From DATAMF01 sp036260665 (GTDB lineage: Bacteria > Chloroflexota > Anaerolineae > Aggregatilineales > Aggregatilineaceae): a stretch of 64,000 nt of DNA. The stretch lies in contig DATAMF010000147.1 in assembly GCA_036260665.1 (NCBI GenBank), positions 17,297 through 81,296 on the forward strand, read 5' to 3'. This document shows positions 41,695 through 51,169 of this stretch, piece by piece; positions within the stretch are counted from its first letter, which is position 1; each line of letters begins with the position of its first letter. The translations under genes and the position numbers were made by a program. The notes under the pieces were generated by a model. The model was not told the DNA's origin and did not search any database. It saw nothing but the letters and a program-made list of their open reading frames with translations.

Positions 41695-44229
41695 CTACTC
41701 GGCGGCACCTGACGTCGGGCGTTCATCAGGCGGAACCCAAGCGCCAACGCGAAAGTGAATATTCGCTGTCGTTACCGTGCTGCCATCGTTCAGCGTGACC
41801 ACGGCATAGAGGTCATGTTCACCGGGCTGAAGCGTCCACCAATGATCGAATGGAGATTGGGTAGTTGTGGCTAATTCAACATCGTCCAGCCAATAGGTGA
41901 CTGTTTGGGCATTGGTCGGAACCGCGATGGTCAGGCGAATACGCTGCTGATCGGGAGGGAGCAAGGGAGTCAGGCGGAAGATGGTATACGGATCGGGGGA
42001 AAGCAGCCGAGCCGGAACTTGTTCCCCGCCGACAATTTTGGCACCGACCGGAGGCTGAGGGATGCCCTGGCGGATGGCCCAATCGCGGGCTTCGGGTGGG
42101 AGAACGAGGTAGACCTGATCTACCCTTTCTTCCGGCGGTGTGGTTTCATCCGCTAACAGCCCGGTGCGCTGATCAAGGGTATAGGTCTGATAGAGATTAT
42201 CGTATTCAGTCGGAATGGTACCATCGATGAACCACTCCCAACGGGTTTTAGGGCATGCTTCAGTAGGCAACAGGCCGGAGGTGGCACAGACTTCAGCGCG
42301 CACCACTCCTTCGGGAACGGGGAATTCCAGTTCGGGCTGCCCAACCAGCACGCGCCGCATAAATTCACTCCAGATTGGCCCAGCTCCGCTGATGCCGCTG
42401 ACCTCGACCATGGGCGTATTATCAGCATTACCGACCCATACGCCTACCACCAGATTGGGCGTATAACCGACGGTCCAGTTGTCGCGGAAGTCAGTTGTCG
42501 TGCCTGTTTTGGCGGCAGCAGGACGCCCAATATTGAGCGGGCTGGCGGGTCCAAAGGATGGAATTCGGGCGGAATTATCACTCAGAATATCGGTGATGAG
42601 ATAAGCAACACGCGGATCGAGCACCGGCTGGTAGTAGGATGGTTGTTCCCACTTATAGAGCACATTCCCATTCCGATCCCGCACTTCCAAAATTGTCACC
42701 GGATCGAGACGATAGCCGCCATTCGCAAACGCAGCGTAGGCAGCGGTTAATTCTACCAAACGGACCTCGCCCCCCCCTAACGTCAGGGAGAGATCGAAGC
42801 GGCTGGTATCGGTGAGGGTGCCGATACCCAGCCGGGTGGTCAGGCGGATGAGTGAATCTATTCCAATGTGATCCAGCGTGACGACGGCGGGAATGTTATA
42901 GGACGAAGCCAGCGCTTCACGAATCAGCACCGGGCCATGTTCGACCAGACCATAGTTGGCGGGGGTGTAACTTTCCAGGCGGCGTGTCACAAAGGGTGTG
43001 CCAATGTCGAGGATCATGGTCGCCGGAGTCCAGGGTTCGGCCTGGGTCGGATCAAAGGCGGCGGCATAAGTGAAGGGCTTGAGCGCTGAACCGGGTTGGC
43101 GAGGCATCAACGCCGCATTGACGGCTCCATCAATGCGCTCGTTGAAATAATCGGGACTCCCTAACATCGCGAGTACCTGTCCGGTATAAGGATCAAGGGC
43201 GACCAGCGCCGCGTTGTGGGCATTATGCGGCGGCTCACCTTCGGGCGGGTTGTTGAGCCAGTCGAGATGATGGTTTGTTGCTTCCTGAGCCGCGTATTGC
43301 CAGTCTAAGTCCAGCGTCGTGGTGACTTCCAAACCGCCTTCCAGCAGTTTCTCCGGGTAATCTCGCTCCAACTGCGCCCAGACCATGGAGACGAAATGCG
43401 GAGCTTCGATTGGGTAGGGAGCCGCCGCATATTGCAAGGTTTCTTCAAACGCCTGATCCGCCTGCGTCTGGGTGATATAGCCATGTTTGACCATCAAATT
43501 GAGGACGATTTCCTGGCGGGCTTGTGCCATTTCAGGATTGGTCAGCGGATCGTATTGAGAAGGGGCCTGGGGAAGTCCAGCCAGCATGGCACATTCGGCC
43601 AGAGTGAGTTCGGCTGCCCCTTTGCCAAAATAGGCGCGCGAGGCTGCCTCAATGCCGTAAGCCATATTGCCGTAGTATGTCTGGTTGAGATAAATTTCGA
43701 GAATCTGGTCACGCGAGTAGCGGCGGGTTAGCTGGAGTGCCAGCACACTTTCGCGGAGTTTGCGCTGCAAGGTGCGCTCGGAACGCTGGTAAGGATCGAG
43801 GAGGAGATTACGGGCGACTTGCTGCGTGATCGTACTGCCGCCAGCGACCACTTCGCCGCCGGATAAATTGATCCAGAACGCCCGCATGACGCCTTCGATG
43901 TCCACCCCAGGGTGGCTGTAAAAATTAGCGTCTTCGGTGGCAATGGTCGCCTGGGACATACAGTCGGGTAGATTGTCGAGCGCAACCAGTTCATTCACGC
44001 CGGTTTCGGGATCGGTAATGGCATAGAGCAGGCGGCCCTGCCGATCATAGATACGCGTGCTGGGAAGAGCCATGCCAGAGGTGAGCGCATCGATACTCGG
44101 CAGGTCGGAGAATACCCACTCATAAAGCGCGATCCCGCCAATTGCCAGCAGAAGCAGCAGAGACAGCAGAAGCAGCTTGACCTTTTGGCGGCGGTGACTT
44201 GTTTTCCAAGCATGCCAGAATCGTTTCAT
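41695..44229 (-). CDS. bifunctional penicillin-binding protein (GT51 plus transpeptidase)
   Basis: Polymerises and cross-links peptidoglycan. 844 aa. Membrane anchor at about 18-38, GT51 transglycosylase about 55-230 with catalytic Glu99 in A-T-E-D-A-N-F and G-G-S-T-I-T-Q-Q, transpeptidase about 310-600 with S-A-L-K near 380, an S-x-N (S-Y-N) and K-T-G near 573. The C-terminal 90 residues are Ig-like and look like the BiPBP_C domain of PBP1C, so a PBP1C-like enzyme is the best reading, although PBP1A-type names are also used for such proteins. Confidence 0.92.
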   Translation of the reverse strand: MKRFWHAWKTSHRRQKVKLLLLSLLLLLAIGGIALYEWVFSDLPSIDALTSGMALPSTRIYDRQGRLLYAITDPETGVNELVALDNLPDCMSQATIATEDANFYSHPGVDIEGVMRAFWINLSGGEVVAGGSTITQQVARNLLLDPYQRSERTLQRKLRESVLALQLTRRYSRDQILEIYLNQTYYGNMAYGIEAASRAYFGKGAAELTLAECAMLAGLPQAPSQYDPLTNPEMAQARQEIVLNLMVKHGYITQTQADQAFEETLQYAAAPYPIEAPHFVSMVWAQLERDYPEKLLEGGLEVTTTLDLDWQYAAQEATNHHLDWLNNPPEGEPPHNAHNAALVALDPYTGQVLAMLGSPDYFNERIDGAVNAALMPRQPGSALKPFTYAAAFDPTQAEPWTPATMILDIGTPFVTRRLESYTPANYGLVEHGPVLIREALASSYNIPAVVTLDHIGIDSLIRLTTRLGIGTLTDTSRFDLSLTLGGGEVRLVELTAAYAAFANGGYRLDPVTILEVRDRNGNVLYKWEQPSYYQPVLDPRVAYLITDILSDNSARIPSFGPASPLNIGRPAAAKTGTTTDFRDNWTVGYTPNLVVGVWVGNADNTPMVEVSGISGAGPIWSEFMRRVLVGQPELEFPVPEGVVRAEVCATSGLLPTEACPKTRWEWFIDGTIPTEYDNLYQTYTLDQRTGLLADETTPPEERVDQVYLVLPPEARDWAIRQGIPQPPVGAKIVGGEQVPARLLSPDPYTIFRLTPLLPPDQQRIRLTIAVPTNAQTVTYWLDDVELATTTQSPFDHWWTLQPGEHDLYAVVTLNDGSTVTTANIHFRVGAWVPPDERPTSGAAE

Positions 44230-44320
44230 GGTCCGAATTCCTCTCTGGACTTCATTGTAGGGAGTTCCGGCCCGGCGCGATAGGCGTTGAGATTACGATT
44301 AACCCACGTTTATCCTGTGA

Positions 44321-44557
44321 TTAGCTGGAGGATTCATCGTCTTCCGGTTGGAAAACCTCCAGATCCCCGGTGTCGGTATCGTAGGTGATGCGCCACCCCG
44401 TGATGGTCGCCGTTGGTTCCAACCCGGCATCAGTCAGGATGGCAGTCCACAGATCGGAATCCAGTTCGATGCCGCGCGGACCATATTCGGTATCGACAAT
44501 AAGCGTTATTTCGGAACGACTTTTGATGATGCGGGCCACCATGCCAGCGTACTGCAT
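44321..44557 (-). CDS. small hypothetical protein
   Basis: 78 aa, acidic C-terminal tail. AAGGAG 7 bases upstream of ATG makes it a believable gene. No motif recognised. It diverges from rsmG. Confidence 0.6.
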   Translation of the reverse strand: MQYAGMVARIIKSRSEITLIVDTEYGPRGIELDSDLWTAILTDAGLEPTATITGWRITYDTDTGDLEVFQPEDDESSS

Positions 44558-44595
44558 TCGTTTCTCCTTTTGGTGTAGTGTAACGCACTGCGCCT

Positions 44596-44624
44596 TTTAC
44601 GCATACAAGCGCAGCCGGTATAAT
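44596..44624 (+). promoter_or_regulatory. promoter of rsmG
   Basis: TTTACG (44596-44601), 17-base spacer, TATAAT (44619-44624), ending about 36 bases before the start codon at 44661. Confidence 0.6.
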
Positions 44625-44660
44625 AAACCAGAAAATTTGCTTACGGATCGGATTATCTGC

Positions 44661-45380
44661 ATGAAAGTTGATCAACTGGTGCGGTGCAGCCGGGAACTGT
44701 TAGGGTTAGAACTCGGTCCTGACGTTCAGCGGGCGTTTAGTGTTTATGCTGACGAACTCTTGGCATGGAATGAGAAATTCAACCTGACGGCCATCACCGA
44801 GCCAGATGCGATTGAGATGCGGCATTTTCTCGATTCACTCACCGTGATCAAAGCTGTTCCGATGACGGCAGGACAGCGAGTGATCGATGTGGGGACCGGC
44901 GCGGGATTCCCCGGACTGCCGCTGCGGCTGATGTTTCCATCCATCGAACTCACCTTGCTCGAGGCGACGGCGAAAAAAACCAGTTTTTTGGAACATATCA
45001 AAGCCCGGCTGAACCTGAACAATGTGCGGATTGTTACGGCGCGGGCGGAAGAAGCGGGACAAGATTCCGCTCACCGCGAACAGTTCGATGTGGTGGTGGC
45101 GCGTGCAGTGGCGCAGATGCAAGTGTTGGGGGAATATTTGCTGCCACTGTGTAAGGTTGGGGGAAAGTGTGTCGCGCTGAAGGGCGAAAACGCTGTGTCG
45201 GAGGCGCGACAGGCGGAACAGGCGCTCAAGATTTTGGGCGGGCACGTGAGTAAAGTGGTGGAGATGGAACTACCGCAGGTGCCTGAAACACATCATCTGG
45301 TTGTCATTCAGAAGGTGGCAGCGACACCACCCCAGTATCCACGGCGCACGGGTATGCCTACCAAAAGACCGCTAACTTAA
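44661..45380 (+). CDS. rsmG: 16S rRNA (guanine527-N7)-methyltransferase
   Basis: Methylates G527 of 16S rRNA using SAM. 239 aa. Conserved N-terminal E-L-L-A-W-N-E-K-F-N-L-T-A-I and SAM motif V-I-D-V-G-T-G-A-G-F-P-G-L-P-L, with L-L-E-A-T-A-K-K following. The frame opens 276 bases earlier at 44385 but the family starts here. Its last 9 bases overlap the end of the convergent recF. Confidence 0.94.
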   Translation: MKVDQLVRCSRELLGLELGPDVQRAFSVYADELLAWNEKFNLTAITEPDAIEMRHFLDSLTVIKAVPMTAGQRVIDVGTGAGFPGLPLRLMFPSIELTLLEATAKKTSFLEHIKARLNLNNVRIVTARAEEAGQDSAHREQFDVVVARAVAQMQVLGEYLLPLCKVGGKCVALKGENAVSEARQAEQALKILGGHVSKVVEMELPQVPETHHLVVIQKVAATPPQYPRRTGMPTKRPLT

Positions 45381-46595
45381 GTTCGCGCTGGTAATAGAAA
45401 TGACCTGCCCCTGGCGAATTTGCCAGCGAGTTGCGTGGGATAAAAAGTCGGGCGTAAAAATATCGGGTTCGGTAGTAGTCAGCAGTATCTGCGTGGCTCC
45501 CTGAATCCGGTTGAGAAGATAGGCGCGACGCGCGGCGTCCAGTTCGGCCACGACTTCATCCAGCAGCAGGATCGGCCATTCGCCCAGCGTATCGTGCATC
45601 CATTCGAGTTCTGCCAACTTGAGCGCCATCACGCCGGTGCGGGCCTGTCCACGTGATCCATATAGTCCTAAGTCACGCCCATTAATCATAAGCCGCAGTT
45701 CATCACGCTGTGGACCGAGGAGTGTCATACCGCGCTCAATTTCTTCGCGCTGCACAGCAGTCAGCCGTTCCTGGAATTGGGCGGCGATATCCTTTGCGTC
45801 AAGCTGGCGGTGCAAATCTAACCCTAGTACGCCAAACGACAGTTGACCGCTGGGATTGGCGGCGGGCAGAAATCCCGGTTGGTACTGCAATTCGAGGTCT
45901 TCGCTGCCGCCCGACAGATCGCTGTGGACCGCACGGGCTTTCACTTCCAATTCGCGGAGAAGCCGCTGGCGACCCGCCACAAGGACCGCACCGGAGGTGG
46001 TTAACTGGTCGTTCCAGTAGTCGAGTTGATCGGGACTAGCACGGTTTTCGGCTATCTGTTTGAGCAAGGCGTTCCGCTGCGAGAGCACTTTCTCAAAAAC
46101 ATTCAAGGCCTGGCAGTACTCGGCATCGGTCTGGCAGAGGGTTACGTTCATATAGCGGCGACGTTCAGCAGGTGGACCTTCGATCAGGGCGAGGTCCTGG
46201 GGCAGGAACATCACCACATTGATCTGCCCAATCAGATCCATCACACGGCGCGCAACGCCGTTAACCCGAATATCCTTGTGAAAACGTGAGCCATTTGACC
46301 CATCGGGCATTTCGGTTAAGGTCACTTCAATGCGATTGTACGTGCGTTTGATACTAACCACCTCAGCCCCGATTTTGGCAAAGGGGAGCATGTCCCGGTC
46401 CGCATCCCAGTTAATGAGTTGACGATCTGACGTGGTATAAGGTGAACGTGAGGTTGCCAGATAATAGACTGCTTCGAGCAAGCTGGTTTTGCCCTGGGCG
46501 TTGGAACCATAGAGCAAAATTGGGCCGGTGGGGAGCGGCATTTCTAACCGGGCGTAGTTGCGGAAATTTTGCAGGGACAGATATTCAATATGCAT
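45372..46595 (-). CDS. recF: DNA replication/repair protein RecF
   Basis: SMC-like ATPase that loads RecA at gaps. 407 aa. Starts M-H-I-E-Y-L-S-L-Q-N-F-R-N-Y, P-loop G-S-N-A-Q-G-K-T-S, signature L-Y-G-S-R-G-Q-A-R-T and Walker B W-P-I-L-L-L-D-E-V. The frame reaches 46622, but ATG 46595 with GGAAGA upstream fits the family. Not next to dnaA/dnaN here, unlike its classic location. Confidence 0.93.
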   Translation of the reverse strand: MHIEYLSLQNFRNYARLEMPLPTGPILLYGSNAQGKTSLLEAVYYLATSRSPYTTSDRQLINWDADRDMLPFAKIGAEVVSIKRTYNRIEVTLTEMPDGSNGSRFHKDIRVNGVARRVMDLIGQINVVMFLPQDLALIEGPPAERRRYMNVTLCQTDAEYCQALNVFEKVLSQRNALLKQIAENRASPDQLDYWNDQLTTSGAVLVAGRQRLLRELEVKARAVHSDLSGGSEDLELQYQPGFLPAANPSGQLSFGVLGLDLHRQLDAKDIAAQFQERLTAVQREEIERGMTLLGPQRDELRLMINGRDLGLYGSRGQARTGVMALKLAELEWMHDTLGEWPILLLDEVVAELDAARRAYLLNRIQGATQILLTTTEPDIFTPDFLSHATRWQIRQGQVISITSANLS

Positions 46596-46615
46596 CGTTT
46601 TCTTCCAAGAATTGG

Positions 46616-47548
46616 ATGACAATTATACCTTACAGGAGAGCAGAATCCCACCCGGCTTTGCTTTTCAATCTAAACGTCGGTAACATCCTGACTTATTTGC
46701 TTAGCGTCGTGGAGAGCGATACGGTGCTTTACTGGATCATCGGAATTATTGTTCTGACTGTTGCACTGTTTATTCTGGATAGAGAGATTTATTTTTATGA
46801 AGCCGTCCATCTGGGGCCGCGCGTACAGGGATGGCTCTATGATCGATGGGCCAAAAAGTATGATCAGGGCAAACACGAAAGCCAAGCCCAGGACAGCGAA
46901 CTGTTGGCCCGTCCATTGATAGAAGCACTGGCTGATGTGCCAGAACCTTTTGTGCTGGATATTGCCACGGGCACAGGACGACTTCCCGCTGTCCTGCTGA
47001 AAGAGTCGACTTTCAAAGGACAAATCATTGCACTCGATATTTCGAGGGAGATGCTGGCCCAAGCAGCGGAAAAGATCAAACCTTTCAGCAACCGAGTTAC
47101 GCTGATACGCCACACGGCGACGGCTCTACCGTTTCCCGATCAGTGCTTTGACGTGGTAAGCTGTATGGAAGCGCTGGAATTGATGCCGAACATGGAAGAG
47201 CCGCTGGCTGAATTCGCGCGGGTGGTGCGTCCGGGCGGCGTACTGCTGACGACACGGGGCACCGAAGCTTCGGGGCGAGTACGCAAAATTGTGGGAGTCG
47301 ACAAGTTTGCGGAGTTGTTGCAGGCGGCTGGGTTTGAACAGATCAAAATTATCCCCTGGTGGAAATGTTTTGATCGGGTATGGGCGCGTAAAGCCGGGCA
47401 GTCTGCACCTGCGGGCGTCAAGGGGCTGACCGATGTATTTCAGTGTCCGAAGTGTGCTGCACTCACCCACACTACTTCGCATTCCCTGAAATGCAGCCAG
47501 TGCCAAGCGGAATTCATCATCTCACCCGACGGGATCATTCTGGCGTAG
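46616..47548 (+). CDS. membrane-anchored SAM-dependent methyltransferase with zinc-ribbon tail
   Basis: About 310 aa. The start is uncertain: ATG 46616 lacks a good ribosome binding site and the region between it and recF is only 20 bases, so a later start is possible. One hydrophobic helix at about 37-55 anchors it. A Rossmann methyltransferase domain follows with V-L-D-I-A-T-G-T-G, A-L-D-I-S and the R-P-G-G-V-L-L region. The C-terminus has a C-x2-C...C-x2-C zinc ribbon. Substrate unknown; possibly a quinone, lipid or glycan. Followed by an MFS exporter six bases on. Confidence 0.8.
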   Translation: MTIIPYRRAESHPALLFNLNVGNILTYLLSVVESDTVLYWIIGIIVLTVALFILDREIYFYEAVHLGPRVQGWLYDRWAKKYDQGKHESQAQDSELLARPLIEALADVPEPFVLDIATGTGRLPAVLLKESTFKGQIIALDISREMLAQAAEKIKPFSNRVTLIRHTATALPFPDQCFDVVSCMEALELMPNMEEPLAEFARVVRPGGVLLTTRGTEASGRVRKIVGVDKFAELLQAAGFEQIKIIPWWKCFDRVWARKAGQSAPAGVKGLTDVFQCPKCAALTHTTSHSLKCSQCQAEFIISPDGIILA

Positions 47549-47554
47549 GCCTTT

Positions 47555-48862
47555 ATGCGAAAGTATTTGACTATTTGGGTTGGCGAAGTCGCTTCGACGG
47601 TTGGTTCGGCGCTGACGAGTTTCGCGCTTGGGGTGTGGATCCTCGAAAAAACCGATTCTGTCAGTCTTTTCAGTTTAAATTTGCTGCTTTATGCCGTGTG
47701 CGGATTACTGGTGATGCCTTTTGCCGGGGTGGCAGCGGATCGCTGGGATCGCAAAACGGTGATCATCCTAGGAGATGCAGGTGCAGGTCTTAACTCACTG
47801 GTAGTTTTCTGGTTGGCGACCAGTAACCAGCTTGAAATCTGGCATGTGTATATTCTGACGGGAATCGGGTCGGCATTGGGCATGTTCCAATGGCCTGCTT
47901 ACAAAGCGATGATTCCGATGCTCGTGCCCGCCAAACAACTGGGGCGCGCCAGCGCACTGTCCCAGGTCGGGGATGCATTAGCGGAACTGCTTGGCCCAAC
48001 TATAGCAGGCGCTTTGTATGTGATGTCCGGCATCGGGTTGAGGGGGATTCTTTTTATTGACTTCGGCACTTTTCTATTGGCCACTGCCATCTTGATCTTC
48101 ATGCCTATTCCTCGGCATATCCCGGCGATACCCGATAGTAAAACACACCATTCGGTGATAGACGATCTACGGGCAGGGTGGCAGTATATCGCTCAGTATC
48201 CCGGTTTGCTGGGGTTATTGGTGTACTTTGTGATCTTTAATTTTTTTCTCGAACTGATCTATCCATTGGCGCTGCCGCTGATCTTCCGAATCGCAGAGCC
48301 GGATGCCGCTGGACAGGCGATGTCAAAGATGGCCGCCGGGATGTTCGTGGGGATCGCCATCATGGGGATTTGGGGCGGACCCAAGCGGCGGATTCATGCT
48401 ATTCTGATCCCCGGTATTCTGTCAGGGCTGTCTATTGCGCTGGCCGGGCTGCGACCTTCGCTCACGCTGATCACCGTGGGAGGTTTCGGATATTATGCCC
48501 TGCTGCCCATTATACAGGGGGCAGATGAGGCGCTATGGCAGTCTAAAGTCGTACCGCACATGCAAGGGCGTGTTCTGGCGATTCGAAGCGCCATCTCGTA
48601 TTCGGTACGACCTGTCACCCTGCTGCTGGCAGGCCCGCTGGCGGATCACGTTTTTGAGCCGCTCATGAGCGAGAGCGGGGCGCTAGCAGGCAGTGTAGGA
48701 GAGATTTTTGGCGTAGGACCGGGGCGTGGAGTTGGACTGCTCATTACGGTATTAGGACTCCTGTCTTCGGTGGCCGCATTTACGGTATATTTGCATCCGC
48801 AGGTGCGAAACGTGGAAGAGGAAATGCCCGATGCATTAATCCTAGAAGGAAAAATATTATGA
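47555..48862 (+). CDS. MFS transporter (MFS_3/EntS type)
   Basis: 435 aa, about 10-12 transmembrane helices. Signature loop G-V-A-A-D-R-W-D-R-K in the first cytoplasmic loop, as in the enterobactin-exporter-like drug and siderophore exporters. Its stop overlaps the start of the aminotransferase gene (ATGA), so they are co-translated. Together with the methyltransferase they may make and export one small molecule. Confidence 0.87.
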   Translation: MRKYLTIWVGEVASTVGSALTSFALGVWILEKTDSVSLFSLNLLLYAVCGLLVMPFAGVAADRWDRKTVIILGDAGAGLNSLVVFWLATSNQLEIWHVYILTGIGSALGMFQWPAYKAMIPMLVPAKQLGRASALSQVGDALAELLGPTIAGALYVMSGIGLRGILFIDFGTFLLATAILIFMPIPRHIPAIPDSKTHHSVIDDLRAGWQYIAQYPGLLGLLVYFVIFNFFLELIYPLALPLIFRIAEPDAAGQAMSKMAAGMFVGIAIMGIWGGPKRRIHAILIPGILSGLSIALAGLRPSLTLITVGGFGYYALLPIIQGADEALWQSKVVPHMQGRVLAIRSAISYSVRPVTLLLAGPLADHVFEPLMSESGALAGSVGEIFGVGPGRGVGLLITVLGLLSSVAAFTVYLHPQVRNVEEEMPDALILEGKIL

Positions 48863-50295
48863 ATCCCTCACAACCTTTTTTGAACGAAGCCTATGTTGGT
48901 GGTCTGACTGAATTTAAGCAAACTTATCCCTTTTACAACGTAGAAGAACATGATGCGCTGCGCGAGCGCGAGTATGGCCGCCTGGACCGGTTGGGGCATG
49001 TTTACCTGGATTATACCGGGGGCGGATTGTATGCCGAGAGCCAATTAGAGGCTCATATGCGAATGCTTCGCGACGGCGTGTATGGTAATCCGCATTCGAG
49101 CAATCCAACTTCTCAACGGATGACCGATCTGGCGGAACATGCGCGGGCCTATGTGCTCGGCTATTTTGATGCATCACCAGACGAATACACGGTGATTTTC
49201 ACACAGAACGCCAGTGGAGCGCTTAAACTGGTGGGCGAGTCGTATCCGTTTGGCCCCGGTGATCGCTACGTCTTGACGTTCGATAACCACAACTCGGTGA
49301 ATGGAATCCGGGAATTTGCACGATCCAAAGGCGCGACGTTTACCTATGCGCCGGTGATGCCGCCCGAACTTCGAATAGACGAGGCACGGCTTCTGGCCCA
49401 GCTTGATCAGGCGAAGCCGGGCACAAATAACCTGTTTGCATACCCGGCGCAGTCGAATTTTTCCGGTGTGCAGCACTCGATGGAATGGATTACACGGGCG
49501 CAGGAAAAAGGATGGGATGTGCTGTTGGATGCCGCGGCTTTTGCGCCATCCAATCAGCTTGATCTGAGCCGGTGGCATCCTGATTTTGTATCGCTGTCGT
49601 TCTACAAAATATTCGGTTATCCCACTGGGGTTGGATGCCTGATCGCGCGGCGGGATAAACTCAACAAGCTGCGCCGCCCCTGGTTCGCGGGCGGAACAAT
49701 TACTATAGCATCGGTGCAGGGTGATGGATATTACCTGCGCGAGGGGGAAGCGGCCTTCGAAGATGGTACGATAGATTATCTCAACATTCCGGCGATAGAG
49801 ATCGGGCTGCGGCATATTGCATCGGTGGGAATCGAAACGATTCATTATCGCGTGATGTGTCTAACCGACTGGCTGATCCGGCATCTGCTCGATTTGCGGC
49901 ATGAAAACGGCATGCCGCTAATTCATTTTTACGGGCCAACACATACCCAGATGCGCGGGGGAACGGTCACAATCAATATGTTTGATGCGGCAGGCAAGCT
50001 GTTTGACTATCGCGATGTGGAGGCCAAAGCAAATCAGGTCAATATTTCGCTGCGAACCGGGTGTTTTTGTAATCCGGGCGCGGGCGAGCAGGCACATGGC
50101 TTGAGCCGGGAAGACCTGGCCGATTGTTTTGGCAAGGCCGAGCGTATGACGTTTGAAAGCTTTATTCAAGCGATGAGCGGGCGGATCAAGGATGCGGTAG
50201 GGGCAATCCGTGTTTCAGTGGGGATTGCCTCTACTTTTTCGGATGTCTACCGTTTTATCGAATTTGCGCGCACCTTCTTAAACCGTCCCGCTTAG
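48859..50295 (+). CDS. class V aminotransferase, MOCOS/cysteine-desulfurase-like
   Basis: 478 aa. PLP-dependent fold with the Schiff-base Lys250 in S-F-Y-K-I-F-G-Y-P-T-G, F-T-Q-N-A-S-G-A-L near residue 115, and L-D-A-A-A-F. The late motif R-T-G-C-F-C-N-P-G (about residue 400) provides cysteines like those of molybdenum-cofactor sulfurases. Unlike eukaryotic MOCOS there is no MOSC domain. It may deliver sulfur to a cofactor or product. Coupled to the MFS gene by ATGA; its stop overlaps that of the gene at 50292. Confidence 0.83.
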   Translation: MNPSQPFLNEAYVGGLTEFKQTYPFYNVEEHDALREREYGRLDRLGHVYLDYTGGGLYAESQLEAHMRMLRDGVYGNPHSSNPTSQRMTDLAEHARAYVLGYFDASPDEYTVIFTQNASGALKLVGESYPFGPGDRYVLTFDNHNSVNGIREFARSKGATFTYAPVMPPELRIDEARLLAQLDQAKPGTNNLFAYPAQSNFSGVQHSMEWITRAQEKGWDVLLDAAAFAPSNQLDLSRWHPDFVSLSFYKIFGYPTGVGCLIARRDKLNKLRRPWFAGGTITIASVQGDGYYLREGEAAFEDGTIDYLNIPAIEIGLRHIASVGIETIHYRVMCLTDWLIRHLLDLRHENGMPLIHFYGPTHTQMRGGTVTINMFDAAGKLFDYRDVEAKANQVNISLRTGCFCNPGAGEQAHGLSREDLADCFGKAERMTFESFIQAMSGRIKDAVGAIRVSVGIASTFSDVYRFIEFARTFLNRPA

Positions 50296-51095
50296 ACATC
50301 AAGTAAAATGGGCACATCTAAGCGGTAGGCCAGATAGAGCGCCTGGAAAAAGTGTTTCAGCGACACAATCGACGCATCATCGCCCGCGGCTACCCGGTGC
50401 AGGAAGGGAACATGATCGTTGATCCAGTCCTGGGAGGGCGGCGTGGCAAGCTGAATCATCACATCGGCGTCCAGATTGGGCGAGATGCCGCCGAAAAATT
50501 GCAGCAGCAGAGCAGCATGTGCCGGTTTGATTGGGCCGGAGAGAAACAGTAATTCAAAAATCTGATTGCCGGAGATGGAAAAGTCGCCCATACGACGTTC
50601 AAGCGGAATTGGGGATTCAAGGAAAACGCCCTGCTGAACACGGAGCGGGGAGGCAGCATCGCCTGTGTAGCCCATTTCGCGCACGGCTTTTTGCAGCAGC
50701 ATAAACGTGAGCGGGTGACTGTTATCGGGTAATTGGTCGAGCAGCCAACGTTCAGCCTCGGCGGACAGCGGATAATTGATTGCACCGATGCAGCCAAAGG
50801 ATGTCTCTGAACGGTTGGCCGGGCATCCCACGCAATACGGCTCGTAGAGTTTCAGCTCTTCAGCCAGATCGAGCAAATCCTGGATCACGATGGTTTCGGT
50901 TTCTTCAGTGCCGTCAGCCGTATGACGCACCATTTCAAAGCCCATAAACTCTGGTGAACGCATATCTCCCTGGCGGCGATAGAGTTCAATGATAGTTTGT
51001 GCTCGTTCGCGGCTCTTGAGGCGGCCCATCAGCCCGGCAATCGTCAAGGCCCGTTTGGGTTCGCTGTCATAGCCGATCATATAATCAATACCCAT
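50292..51095 (-). CDS. hypothetical protein with a CxxC motif
   Basis: 267 aa, soluble. Near residues 90-107 it has Y-C-V-G-C-P followed ten residues later by F-G-C, a possible metal or iron-sulfur site, otherwise nothing recognised. ATG 51095 (third codon of the frame that opens at 51101) has AGGA upstream. A terminator just upstream separates it from the secreted protein gene. Confidence 0.65.
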   Translation of the reverse strand: MGIDYMIGYDSEPKRALTIAGLMGRLKSRERAQTIIELYRRQGDMRSPEFMGFEMVRHTADGTEETETIVIQDLLDLAEELKLYEPYCVGCPANRSETSFGCIGAINYPLSAEAERWLLDQLPDNSHPLTFMLLQKAVREMGYTGDAASPLRVQQGVFLESPIPLERRMGDFSISGNQIFELLFLSGPIKPAHAALLLQFFGGISPNLDADVMIQLATPPSQDWINDHVPFLHRVAAGDDASIVSLKHFFQALYLAYRLDVPILLDV

Positions 51096-51115
51096 AGTCA
51101 TCCTACCGTTGGTAA

Positions 51116-51146
51116 CAAAAACTGCCTCACATGTGGTGCGAGGCAG
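51116..51146 (-). terminator. terminator of the PA14/SH3 protein gene
   Basis: Minus strand: CTGCCTC/GAGGCAG with an 11-base loop, then TTTTT. Twenty-three bases past the stop of that gene. Confidence 0.85.
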
Positions 51147-51169
51147 CTGGCTATCATAACACGAACTGG

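Noticed and set aside
49174..49845. 223-codon minus-strand frame
   Set aside because: Antisense to the class V aminotransferase, composition not protein-like.
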